Positions 5,983 through 13,629 of a stretch of 22,563 bases of DNA are shown here, in pieces (position 1 is the stretch's first letter; each line of letters opens with the position of its first letter). The notes below the pieces were generated by a model. That model was not told where the DNA came from and did not search any database. It saw only the letters and a list, made by a program, of their open reading frames with translations. Source of the DNA: CAYWOS01 sp964459985 (GTDB lineage Bacteria; Bacillota; Clostridia; Christensenellales; Aristaeellaceae). The translations under genes and the position numbers were made by a program. The stretch lies in NCBI GenBank assembly GCA_964459985.1, contig CAYWOS010000038.1:1-22563 (forward strand), read 5' to 3'.

Positions 5983-7829
5983 CCCTGAATCCTCTTGAAA
6001 CGCTTTTCCAGTTCGGCTTTGGTGACGGCGATCATGAGCGGCCTGCCGTGCGGACAGGTGGGTTTGACCTTTTGATCGAGGATATCGCCGACCAATTCCA
6101 TGACCGCGCGGTCGGGCAGGCGTTCGCCGCCCTTGACGGCGTGCTTGCACGCCATCTGGATCACGCGGCGCATCCGCTCGATATCGGTGAGCGCGGCCGT
6201 TTCGGCAAGCTCGTCCAGCGCGTCGAGCAGGCAGCTTTCGGCGCGCGGAACGCCGAGGATCATCGGCACGCCGCGAATCTGCACCTCGCTGTCGCCGAAG
6301 GGCGATACGTCGAAGCCCGCCTGTTCGAGCGCGCGCGGGTAATCCTCGAACGCGCGGTACTGCGAGCGCGTCAGGCGCGCAACGCGCGGCGTCAACAGCG
6401 CCTGCGACGCGCCGCCCGCCGCCGCCTCGCGCGTGAATTTCTCGTACAGCAGCCTTTCGTGCATGGCGTGCTGGTCGCAAAGCAGCATCTGATCGCCTGT
6501 TTCAAGCAGGATATACGTATCAAACAACACGCCGATCAGATGGATATCGCGCCGCGCGCGCGCCTGTTCGACGGGCTGCGCGACGGTTTGCTCGGGCGGT
6601 TTGACGGGTTTTTCGGGTTGTTTGACGGGCTTTTCGGGCGCGAGCGGGGGCATGACGACGGCGTTCCTCGGCGTCAGCAGCGCCGCGCCGGGGTCGCGCA
6701 GGCGGGAAGGGGATTGCCGCGTAATGACGGCGGGCGTCGGCGGCGCGGCGAACGGCGGCGCCTTGTCCGCCTGCGTGCCCGGGCGCGGCGCGTCCTTTTC
6801 CTCAAAGAGCGGCGGCGCCGAGGCGATCGCGTCGCGCGCGTTCAGCGCGTCGGTCAGGATGGTTTCGACCGCTTCCGCGACGGCGCGCTCGTCCTGAAAC
6901 CGTACCTCCCATTTGTTGGGATGCACGTTGACGTCGACCGACTGATACGGCATGGTCAGGTTCAAAACGCAAAGCGGAAAGCGTCCGATCATCACGCGCT
7001 GCCGGCAGGCGCTTTCGAGGGCGGAGGCGATCAGACCGGAGCGTATGGCGCGGCGATTCAGGAAGAAAACCTCCTGCGAGCGATTGCCGCGCGCGGCGTC
7101 GCCCACGCCGAGCAGGCCTTCGAGCAGCACACCGTTCATTTGTCCCGAAACCTGTACGAGCGATTTGAGCGTCGCCAGTCCGTACACGCTCATCGCGGCG
7201 CTGTCGAGCCGGCCGTCGCCCGGGCTGAAAAAGACGTTCTTGCCGTCGGCGATGAACCGAAAGGAGATATCGGGGCGCGAGAGAATGAGGCGCGACATGA
7301 GCTCGCTGACGGCCGCGGTCTCAACCGACGCTTTGCGCAGGAATTTTTGACGTACGGGCGCGTTGAAGAAAAGCTCCTTGACGGTAAACGACGTGCCTTC
7401 GGGGCAGGCGGCTTCGCGAATGTCCTCGATCACGCCGCCCTCGCACCGGCAGGAAATCCCCGTGTCCGTCCCGCGCGCGCGCGTCGCGCACGTCACCTTC
7501 GCCACCGCCGCGATCGAGGCGAGCGCCTCGCCGCGAAAGCCGAGCGAGGCGACGGCCGAAAGCTCCTCCGCCGTGCGCAGTTTGCTGGTGGCGTGGCGCG
7601 CGAACGCCATGCGGATGTCTTCGGGCCGGATGCCCGAGCCGTTGTCGGTCACGCGGAAGGATTCCTTGCCGCCTTCCCGTATATCCACGGTGATCGCCGT
7701 CGCGCCGGCGTCCATGCTGTTTTCAACCAGCTCCTTAATCGCCGCCGAGGGGCGTTCGACCACCTCGCCGGCCGCGATCTGGCCGATCACCTCGGGCGGC
7801 AGCGCGCGGATGCGTTTGATTTCCGTCAT
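5979..7829 (-). CDS. mutL: DNA mismatch repair protein MutL (endonuclease type)
   Basis: MutL couples MutS mismatch recognition to strand incision. The 616-aa protein has the GHKL ATPase motifs IAAGEVVERPSAAIKELVENSMDAGA, DNGSGI and FRGEAL. A variable linker at about 395-425 contains imperfect repeats of EKPVKQP. The C-terminal domain has the endonuclease motif DQHAMHERLLYE (the DQHA-x2-E-x4-E pattern) near 452, a QALLTP sequence fitting a beta-clamp-binding motif, ACKHAVKGGERL, and CPHGRP at the end. These mark the nicking MutL found in bacteria without MutH. Its ATG follows the mutS stop by 7 bp with GAGG inside the mutS 3' end, and its stop overlaps miaA. Confidence 0.97.
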   Translation of the reverse strand: MTEIKRIRALPPEVIGQIAAGEVVERPSAAIKELVENSMDAGATAITVDIREGGKESFRVTDNGSGIRPEDIRMAFARHATSKLRTAEELSAVASLGFRGEALASIAAVAKVTCATRARGTDTGISCRCEGGVIEDIREAACPEGTSFTVKELFFNAPVRQKFLRKASVETAAVSELMSRLILSRPDISFRFIADGKNVFFSPGDGRLDSAAMSVYGLATLKSLVQVSGQMNGVLLEGLLGVGDAARGNRSQEVFFLNRRAIRSGLIASALESACRQRVMIGRFPLCVLNLTMPYQSVDVNVHPNKWEVRFQDERAVAEAVETILTDALNARDAIASAPPLFEEKDAPRPGTQADKAPPFAAPPTPAVITRQSPSRLRDPGAALLTPRNAVVMPPLAPEKPVKQPEKPVKPPEQTVAQPVEQARARRDIHLIGVLFDTYILLETGDQMLLCDQHAMHERLLYEKFTREAAAGGASQALLTPRVARLTRSQYRAFEDYPRALEQAGFDVSPFGDSEVQIRGVPMILGVPRAESCLLDALDELAETAALTDIERMRRVIQMACKHAVKGGERLPDRAVMELVGDILDQKVKPTCPHGRPLMIAVTKAELEKRFKRIQG

Positions 7830-7836
7830 ACATACC

Positions 7837-10422
7837 TCACAGCTTAAGCGCTTTTTCGTGCAGCAGGAACAGCTGATTGAGCGCGTCCATCGGCGTGAGC
7901 GAAAGCACGTCGATTTTGCGGATTTCCTCGATGAAATCGGCCTGCGCGTAAATGGACAATTCGACTTGCTTGGGCGCGGCGTCCTTTTTGTCCGCCAGTA
8001 TATTCTGACCGATGGTGTTTTGATTGATGTTGTTGACCTCGAGCCGCGCCTCGATCTCCTGCGCGCGCGCCACGACGGGGCGCGGCACGCCGGCCAATCG
8101 CGCGACGTATACGCCGAAGCTCTTGTCCGCGCCGCCGGGCACGATTTTGCGCAGGAAGATCACTTCCTCGCCGTGCTCCTTGACCGACACGCACATGTTG
8201 ACGACGCCCTCGATGTGCCCCTCCAGCTCGGACAGCTCGTGATAATGCGTGGCGAACAATGTTTTCGCGCCCGATTTCTTTTTGTCGGCGAGGTATTCGA
8301 CCACCGACCACGCGATGGCGAGGCCGTCAAAGGTGCTCGTCCCGCGCCCGATCTCGTCCAGAATGACGAGCGATTTCGCCGTGGCGCTGCGCAGGATGTG
8401 CGCCGTTTCGCTCATCTCGACCATGAAGGTCGATTGCCCCGAGGCGAGATCGTCCGACGCGCCCACGCGCGTGTACACGCAGTCAAACAGGGGGATTACC
8501 GCGCTGACCGCCGGGACGAAGGAGCCCATCTGCGCCATCAGCGCGATCAGCGCCACCTGACGCATGTAGGTGCTTTTGCCCGCCATGTTGGGGCCCGTGA
8601 CGATCTGCATCCGGCGCTCGTCGTTCATCAGCGTGTCGTTGGGCACGAAGGCGTTGTCGGGCAGATTCTTTTCGACCACGGGATGCCTGCCGCCGACGAT
8701 GTTCATTTCATCGCCGTCCGTGATTTCAGGACGGACATAGCGGTTTTCGAGCGCCGCGCGGGCAAGGGACAGCAGCGCGTCGAGCGTTTTATAGCCTTCG
8801 GCGGTCGTTTGCAGCGCGTGGATATCCTCGGCGATCCGCCCCCTGACGTCCTCGAACAGCGCATATTCGAGCTTGATCGATTGCTCTTGCGCGCCCGTGA
8901 TCTTCTTTTCGATCTCGGACAGCTCGTCGGTGGTGTAGCGTTCGCTGCCCGCCAGCGTCTGCCGCCTTCGGTAACGCAGCGGAACGAGCGAAAGAAAGGA
9001 TTTTGTGACTTCGATGTAATACCCGAACACGCGGTTGTACTGGATTTTGAGGTTCCTGATACCCGTTTCCTCGCGCTCGCGGCCTTCGAGCGCCGACAGC
9101 CAGTTTTTGCCCTCTGTGCTCGCCGAGCGCAGCTCGTCCAGATCGCGCGAATACCCTTCGCGGATCATGCCGCCGTCGGCGAGCGTGAGCGGCGCGTCGG
9201 GCGAAATGGCGCGCGCGAGCAGATCGGTCAGTTCGGGCAAAGGATTGATTTTCGCGGCGACATCCTCGAGCGGCGCGCCGAGCGGGGAAAGAAGCGAAAG
9301 GATATCGGGCGCCTGCTCGAGCGAGCGGCACAGCGCCAGACAATCGCGCGCCGTCAGCGTTTTGTAGGAAATCTTGCTCAACAGCCGCTCCATATCGTAA
9401 ACGTTTTGCAGCAATTCGCGCAGCGTCTGCGCCAGAACGGGTTGAGAAAGAAGCGCCTGCACGGCGTCGAGGCGGCGCTCGATGCGTTCCCTGTCGATCA
9501 AAGGGCGTTCGACCCACGCCGCGAGCGTCCGTTCGCCCATCGCGGTGACGGTGTGATCGAGCACCGAAAGCAGCGAGCCGCTCACGGCGTGCGAGCGCAG
9601 CGTTTCGGTCAATTCGAGATTGCGCCGCGTCGAGGGATCAAGCGGCATGGCGTCGTTCTTCTCGCGGACGCGCAGCGCCGTGATGTGCGTGAGCGCGTTT
9701 TTCTGCGTTTCGTCGAGATATTTCATCAGCGCGCCGGCGGCGCACACGGCGGCGGCGGAGGTCTGATCCAGCCCCAGCGAGAGGAGCGAGGCGACCTTGA
9801 AATGCTTGAGCAGCGCGTCCCGGGCGTTCGGCTGCGAAAACGCGGCGCGGCGGAACTCGGTGATCGGCGCGTTTGAGAATGCGACGCATTCGCGTGCGTC
9901 CGTCACGATTTCGGCGGGGGAGAGCGAGATCAGGGCGCTTTCAAAATCCTGCTGTGATGTCAGCTGCTGCGCGCAAAACTCGCCCGTCGAGACGTCGGCG
10001 AACGATATCCCGTATCGTCTGCCGAGAAGGCAGGCGGCGGCGATATAGCAATGCCGTTTTTCGCCGATCACGGCGCTGTCGGTCAGCGTGCCCGGCGTGA
10101 CGATGCGGATCACATCGCGCTCGACCAAGCCGTTTGACAGCGCAGGATCGGTCATTTGCTCGCAGATGGCGACGCGGTATCCCTTTTGCACGAGGCGGGA
10201 CACATACTGGTCGACGGCGCGGAAGGGCACGCCGCACATGGGCGCGCGCTCCTCCAGCCCGCAGTCCTTGCCCGTCAGCGTCAGTTCCAATTCGCGGCTG
10301 CCCGTCAGCGCGTCCTCGAAAAACATTTCGTAAAAGTCGCCGACGCGGAAAAAGAGCAGCGTGTCGGGATACTTTTCCTTCGTCTGCATGTACTGGCGCA
10401 TCATGGGCGAGAGCGTGGCCAT
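7837..10422 (-). CDS. mutS: DNA mismatch repair protein MutS
   Basis: MutS recognises mismatches and small loops and acts as an ATP-driven sliding clamp. The 861-aa product is a full-length MutS1. It has the mismatch-wedge motif GDFYEMF (Phe30 and Glu32), Walker A GPNMAGKST near residue 608, the signature and Walker B region LVILDEIGRGTSTFDGLA near 688, and FATHYHEL. A QVELSIY sequence near the C-terminus might be a beta-clamp-binding peptide, which is a tentative reading. AAAGGAG lies 8 nt before the ATG at 10422. The hairpin-rich intergenic region upstream separates it from the ymcA-like gene. B. subtilis has the same order, with cotE in this position. mutL follows at once. Confidence 0.98.
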   Translation of the reverse strand: MATLSPMMRQYMQTKEKYPDTLLFFRVGDFYEMFFEDALTGSRELELTLTGKDCGLEERAPMCGVPFRAVDQYVSRLVQKGYRVAICEQMTDPALSNGLVERDVIRIVTPGTLTDSAVIGEKRHCYIAAACLLGRRYGISFADVSTGEFCAQQLTSQQDFESALISLSPAEIVTDARECVAFSNAPITEFRRAAFSQPNARDALLKHFKVASLLSLGLDQTSAAAVCAAGALMKYLDETQKNALTHITALRVREKNDAMPLDPSTRRNLELTETLRSHAVSGSLLSVLDHTVTAMGERTLAAWVERPLIDRERIERRLDAVQALLSQPVLAQTLRELLQNVYDMERLLSKISYKTLTARDCLALCRSLEQAPDILSLLSPLGAPLEDVAAKINPLPELTDLLARAISPDAPLTLADGGMIREGYSRDLDELRSASTEGKNWLSALEGREREETGIRNLKIQYNRVFGYYIEVTKSFLSLVPLRYRRRQTLAGSERYTTDELSEIEKKITGAQEQSIKLEYALFEDVRGRIAEDIHALQTTAEGYKTLDALLSLARAALENRYVRPEITDGDEMNIVGGRHPVVEKNLPDNAFVPNDTLMNDERRMQIVTGPNMAGKSTYMRQVALIALMAQMGSFVPAVSAVIPLFDCVYTRVGASDDLASGQSTFMVEMSETAHILRSATAKSLVILDEIGRGTSTFDGLAIAWSVVEYLADKKKSGAKTLFATHYHELSELEGHIEGVVNMCVSVKEHGEEVIFLRKIVPGGADKSFGVYVARLAGVPRPVVARAQEIEARLEVNNINQNTIGQNILADKKDAAPKQVELSIYAQADFIEEIRKIDVLSLTPMDALNQLFLLHEKALKL

Positions 10423-10498
10423 GGGCGTGTCTCCTTTGTGCTGTCGCAGATCAGTTGACGGAAGCGGAGCGACTTCGTTCTATCCGATGGAATCCGCA

Positions 10499-10517
10499 GG
10501 ACCGGTTTTGCCGATCC
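10499..10517 (-). repeat. Small inverted repeat in the mutS leader
   Basis: On the minus strand GGATCGG (10517-10511) can pair with CCGGTCC (10505-10499) around a CAAAA loop. One pair is U-G only in the minus-strand RNA, while the plus strand would have a C-A mismatch. This mildly supports folding in the mutS transcript. It is the member of the hairpin array nearest mutS. Confidence 0.4.
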
Positions 10518-10522
10518 GAGGA

Positions 10523-10567
10523 ATGATTTTTCTGAAGGAACGTTTACGTTCCGAGAAGAAAAATCAT
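10523..10567. repeat. Compound inverted repeat (array member)
   Basis: Outer arms ATGATTTTTCT (10523-10533) and AGAAAAATCAT (10557-10567) are perfect 11-bp complements. They enclose a second perfect 7-bp pair, GGAACGT (10537-10543) and ACGTTCC (10546-10552). The small asymmetric internal loop gives a nearly continuous long hairpin or cruciform. No uracil run follows it on either strand, so it does not look like a simple terminator. Confidence 0.7.
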
Positions 10568-10574
10568 GACCTTA

Positions 10575-10616
10575 CAGATTTTCTGCCCGCGAGCCGGAGG
10601 CGAGCAAGAAAATCTG
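10575..10616. repeat. Inverted repeat (array member)
   Basis: CAGATTTTCT (10575-10584) pairs perfectly with AGAAAATCTG (10607-10616), with a GC-rich partly paired interior (GCCCGC against GCGAGC). The outer arm resembles that of the neighbouring repeat at 10523-10567 (GATTTTCT against GATTTTTCT), suggesting related elements. Confidence 0.65.
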
Positions 10617-10620
10617 CAAC

Positions 10621-10648
10621 CGCCACAAGGTCAGATGACCTTGTGGCG
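10621..10648. repeat. Perfect 13-bp palindrome (array member)
   Basis: CGCCACAAGGTCA (10621-10633) and TGACCTTGTGGCG (10636-10648) are perfect inverted copies separated by 2 bp. ATGACCTT also occurs at 10566-10573, linking it to the neighbouring element. It is the longest uninterrupted palindrome I found in the window. Confidence 0.75.
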
Positions 10649-10650
10649 AA

Positions 10651-10670
10651 GCAATCGCGCAAGCGATTGC
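10651..10670. repeat. 8-bp hairpin with GCAA loop (array member)
   Basis: GCAATCGC (10651-10658) and GCGATTGC (10663-10670) flank a 4-nt loop. Read on the plus strand the loop is GCAA, a GNRA tetraloop; on the minus strand it is TTGC. It lies 3 bp past the ymcA stop codon and starts the array in the direction of operon transcription. Confidence 0.65.
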
Positions 10671-10673
10671 GTA

Positions 10674-11063
10674 TTAGTGGCACCCGTGGCAACCCGCGCA
10701 GTCGCCGCCGCATTCGTGCTGATCGGGATACAGCACGCTTTGCATGGCGTGGTTGACTTCGTGCATGAGCTCGCTGAACGCGTCGCGCGCCGCCTGCATG
10801 GTCTGCGCGACGGGGATCGCCTTCATTTTGGCCTGAACTTCGTCCATTTCTCGCGTTTTCACGGCGATCTGATCGTAATCGGGCTCGTCGGCGTCGGTCA
10901 GCGCTTCGATCTCCTGCCGCATCTGCGCGAATTGCCCGAACAGGTTCGTCAATTCCTCGTTTTCGGAGGCGGCGTCCTCGGCGATCTCAACGTTTTTGAA
11001 GATTTCGGTGTCGGCGATGAGCGCGGCAAGCTCGCGCGCTTTTTCCATGATGTCCTGTGTCAT
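10674..11063 (-). CDS. ymcA: YlbF/YmcA family regulator with Cys-rich tail
   Basis: This small helical protein belongs to the Com_YlbF (PF06133) family. In B. subtilis YmcA, YlbF and YaaT form an iron-sulfur complex that steers RNase Y and affects competence, biofilm and sporulation. The 129-aa product is mostly amphipathic helix (MEKARELAALIADTEIFKNV, EELTNLFGQFAQMRQEIEAL). It ends with ECGGDCAGCHGCH, giving Cys118, 122, 125 and 128 plus His126 and His129 as possible cluster or metal ligands. The position right after miaB matches ymcA in B. subtilis, whereas the cysteine tail could equally suit a YlbF assignment. The ATG at 11063 overlaps the miaB stop (ATGA). The structured array follows its stop. 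Confidence 0.83.
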   Translation of the reverse strand: MTQDIMEKARELAALIADTEIFKNVEIAEDAASENEELTNLFGQFAQMRQEIEALTDADEPDYDQIAVKTREMDEVQAKMKAIPVAQTMQAARDAFSELMHEVNHAMQSVLYPDQHECGGDCAGCHGCH

Positions 11064-12466
11064 AATGATTCCTCCTCTTTCTTCCCGATGAGCGTATTTT
11101 TCTTGGCGGATGTGATGACGACGGGGACGATTTGGCCGATGTCGCCCGGCGAGCCGACGAAATTGACGCTGATGTTCCTGCCGCTTTTGCCCGTCAGCTG
11201 CCTCTCGCTCCTGCGCGACGTGCCGGTGACGAGCACATGTTCATGCGTACCGACGAGCGACTCAAAGATCTCGTCCGTGATGTCGGTTTGCAGGGCGATC
11301 AGGCGCTCGATGCGCTCGGTGGCAACGTCGGGCGGCACGCGGCCGGGCATATCGGCGGCCTTGGTGCCGTTTCGCGGGCTGTAAATGAAGGTAAAGGCGC
11401 TGTCGAAGCGGATTTCGCGCGCAAGCGAGAGCGTATCCGAAAAATCCGTCTCCGATTCGCCCGGAAACGCGACGATCAGATCGGTCGTCAGCCCGATATC
11501 GGGCACGGCGGCGCGCAGCGCCCGTACCTTCCTGACATAATCCCCGCGCGTGTAGCGGCGGTTCATGGCGGCGAGCACGGCGTCGCTGCCCGACTGCACG
11601 GGCAGGTGCAGATGTGGACACAGCGCGGGATTGCGCGCCATTTCTTCGATCAATTCATCCGACAGATCCTTGGGATGCGAGGTCATAAAGCGGACGCGCG
11701 GCACGCCCGTCTGCGCCACGCGGCGCAGCAGATGCGCGAAATTCGTCCCGTCGCCCAGATCGTTGCCGTAGGAATTGACGTTTTGCCCGAGCAGCATGAT
11801 CTCCTTGACGCCCCCTGCGACGAGCGCGTCGATCTCGCGCAGGATATCGTCCTCGCGGCGCGAGCGCTCGCGCCCGCGCACATAGGGCACGATGCAGTAG
11901 GAGCAAAAATTGTTGCAGCCCTGCATGATGGTGACGTAGCCCTGAAACGCGCTTCCGCGCCTGACGGGCAGCGATTCGCACAGGATGGATTGCTCGTCGG
12001 GGACGACGACGACGCGGCGGCGCGTCGCGGCGGCGCGGAAAAGCAGCTCGGGCAGCTGATACAGATTGCCCGTGCCGAACGCCAGATCGACAAAGGGATA
12101 CTGGCGCAGAATCTTTTCCGCCATGCCCTTTTCCTGCGCCATGCAGCCGCACACGCCGATGAGCAGCGAGGGATTCTGCTTGCGGATTTCCTTGAGCCAC
12201 GTCACGTTGCCCAGCGCCTTGCGCTCGGCGTTGTCGCGGATGCAGCAGGTGTTGTGCAGCACGAAATCGGCGTCCTCGCGGCGCGGCGCGCGCGTCATGC
12301 CCATTTCCTCGAGGATGCCGGCGAGCGTTTCGGAATCGCGCGCGTTCATCTGGCAGCCGTAGGTGACGATAAAGTAGGTTTGCGGACGGTCGGGCAGCGC
12401 CGCGAAATCGCGCATGAAGCCGCGCTGACGCGCCTTTTCCTGATCGGAAATTATCAATGTGCTCAT
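11060..12466 (-). CDS. miaB: tRNA-2-methylthio-N6-dimethylallyladenosine synthase MiaB
   Basis: MiaB is a radical SAM methylthiotransferase that turns i6A37 (made by MiaA, encoded further down this block) into ms2i6A37. The 468-aa protein has the N-terminal UPF0004 domain with cluster cysteines in VTYGCQMNARDSE (Cys38), NTCCIRDNAE and GVCGCMAQEKG. The radical SAM CxxxCxxC is in QGCNNFCSYCIVPYVRGRE (Cys184, 188, 191), followed by LLGQNVNSYG, LHLPVQSGSD and a C-terminal TRAM domain beginning near VGTHEHVLVTG. The start is ATG 12466, which overlaps the RNase G stop by ATGA. The length is slightly above the typical 440-460 because of a short N-terminal extension. Confidence 0.96.
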   Translation of the reverse strand: MSTLIISDQEKARQRGFMRDFAALPDRPQTYFIVTYGCQMNARDSETLAGILEEMGMTRAPRREDADFVLHNTCCIRDNAERKALGNVTWLKEIRKQNPSLLIGVCGCMAQEKGMAEKILRQYPFVDLAFGTGNLYQLPELLFRAAATRRRVVVVPDEQSILCESLPVRRGSAFQGYVTIMQGCNNFCSYCIVPYVRGRERSRREDDILREIDALVAGGVKEIMLLGQNVNSYGNDLGDGTNFAHLLRRVAQTGVPRVRFMTSHPKDLSDELIEEMARNPALCPHLHLPVQSGSDAVLAAMNRRYTRGDYVRKVRALRAAVPDIGLTTDLIVAFPGESETDFSDTLSLAREIRFDSAFTFIYSPRNGTKAADMPGRVPPDVATERIERLIALQTDITDEIFESLVGTHEHVLVTGTSRRSERQLTGKSGRNISVNFVGSPGDIGQIVPVVITSAKKNTLIGKKEEESL

Positions 12467-13629
12467 GGTTCCTGTTCCTCCGGGACGACGCCCAGCCCGT
12501 GGCAGGCGGGGCAGGGGATTTCGGGGACGGCGGCGCGCGCTTCGCCCGTGCGTTTGCGCGTCATTTCCACCAGCCCGAGCGCGGTGAAGCCGTGAACGAC
12601 GGTTTTCGCCGTGTCTTTCATCAGATGCGTTTTGAGCGCGTTCAGCACGTCCTCGCGATGCGCCGGGTCCTCCATATCGACGAAATCGATCAGGATGATG
12701 CCGCTTAAGGCGCGCAGGCGCAGAATGCGGGGGATTTCCTCCGCCGCCTCGAGATTGAGCCGGTACAGCGTGTCCTCCGCGCCTCTTTTGCCGCCGAGAA
12801 ATTTGCCCGAGTTGACGTCGATGACCGTCATCGCCTCGCAGGGATCGATCACGAGATATCCGCCGCAGGGCAGCCAGACGCGGCGGCGCAGCGCCTTTTG
12901 CAGCTTATCGCGGACGCCGTAGAGCTGAAAGGGATGATCGACCGTCTTGACCGGGCAGCCGACGTCTTTCATGCCGTCCGTTGAATCGGTCAGGACGGTG
13001 ATATCGCCGTCGCGGCAGTCGCGCAGTATGCGATAGATTGGCGCGATCTCGCCCGACACGCGGCAGGGCGCGTCCGCCGTTTTCGCCGTCTCGAGGATTT
13101 TACGCCACGCGGCGAGCAGATCCCCGATTTCATCGCGAACGGCGGCTTCTTCGGCGCCGGCGCTTTCATAACGCATGACCAGACCCATGCCCTCGGGCGC
13201 GAGCGCGCGCGCGGAGAAGAGCATTTTGCTGCGCTGATCGGCGTCGGTCACGCGGCTCGACACGCCGTATTTCTGCGAGAACGGGAGCAGCAGCGCATAA
13301 CGCCCGGCGAGCGAAACATCATGCGACAGGTACGCCGCCTTGTTGCCCACGGGCGCTTTGCGCACCTGTACGAGCAATTTGTCGCCCGAGCGCGGTTTGT
13401 CCGCGCCGCCCGGGATCTCGGAGAAGGGCAGAAACCCCGTTTCGTGTTTGTTGAGCCGCACAAACGCCGCCGACATGCCGGGCATGACGCGATCAATGAC
13501 GGCGAGATAGATCTGCTCGGGCGCGACGGCGTCGTCGGCGTCGCCGAGGAAATAGCTGACCAGCCTTCCGTCCTCGAGGACGGCGATTTCCTCGGACAAT
13601 TTCGTTTCACGCAGGATCAGCGTGCTCAT
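12463..13629 (-). CDS. rng: Ribonuclease E/G family protein
   Basis: Proteins of this family cut single-stranded RNA in rRNA maturation and mRNA decay. The 388-aa product has an S1-like N-terminal region (LAVIDRVMPGMSAAFVRL, HETGFLPFSEI) and the catalytic aspartates at about 271 (MTVIDVNSGKF) and 315 (IILIDFVDM). Their spacing is as in E. coli RNase E Asp303/Asp346. It also has LGLVEMTRKR near the end. A CPACHGLG motif near residue 375 corresponds to the zinc-link CPxC of RNase E. The protein is shorter than E. coli RNase G (489 aa), lacking most of the region after the zinc link. The ATG at 13629 overlaps the DUF2344 stop (ATGA). An in-frame extension to 13728 reads as a shadow of the previous gene and is rejected. 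Confidence 0.92.
   Translation of the reverse strand: MSTLILRETKLSEEIAVLEDGRLVSYFLGDADDAVAPEQIYLAVIDRVMPGMSAAFVRLNKHETGFLPFSEIPGGADKPRSGDKLLVQVRKAPVGNKAAYLSHDVSLAGRYALLLPFSQKYGVSSRVTDADQRSKMLFSARALAPEGMGLVMRYESAGAEEAAVRDEIGDLLAAWRKILETAKTADAPCRVSGEIAPIYRILRDCRDGDITVLTDSTDGMKDVGCPVKTVDHPFQLYGVRDKLQKALRRRVWLPCGGYLVIDPCEAMTVIDVNSGKFLGGKRGAEDTLYRLNLEAAEEIPRILRLRALSGIILIDFVDMEDPAHREDVLNALKTHLMKDTAKTVVHGFTALGLVEMTRKRTGEARAAVPEIPCPACHGLGVVPEEQEP

Noticed and set aside
5943..9876. Long plus-strand frames opposite mutL and mutS (634 and 837 codons)
   Set aside because: Antisense shadows of certain genes; stretches of Arg/Ala/Gly without domain signatures or ribosome sites.
10499..10670. Hairpin array as an insertion sequence or CRISPR
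   Set aside because: No transposase, no target duplication seen, and no regularly spaced direct repeats with spacers.
10499..10670. Hairpin array as simple intrinsic terminators
   Set aside because: None of the stems is followed by a proper U run on the minus strand.
10566..11384. Plus-strand frame starting in the hairpin array
   Set aside because: Runs through palindromes and then antisense to ymcA and miaB; no support as a gene.
11132..12595. Plus-strand frame of 487 codons opposite miaB
   Set aside because: Shadow of miaB with no recognisable motifs.
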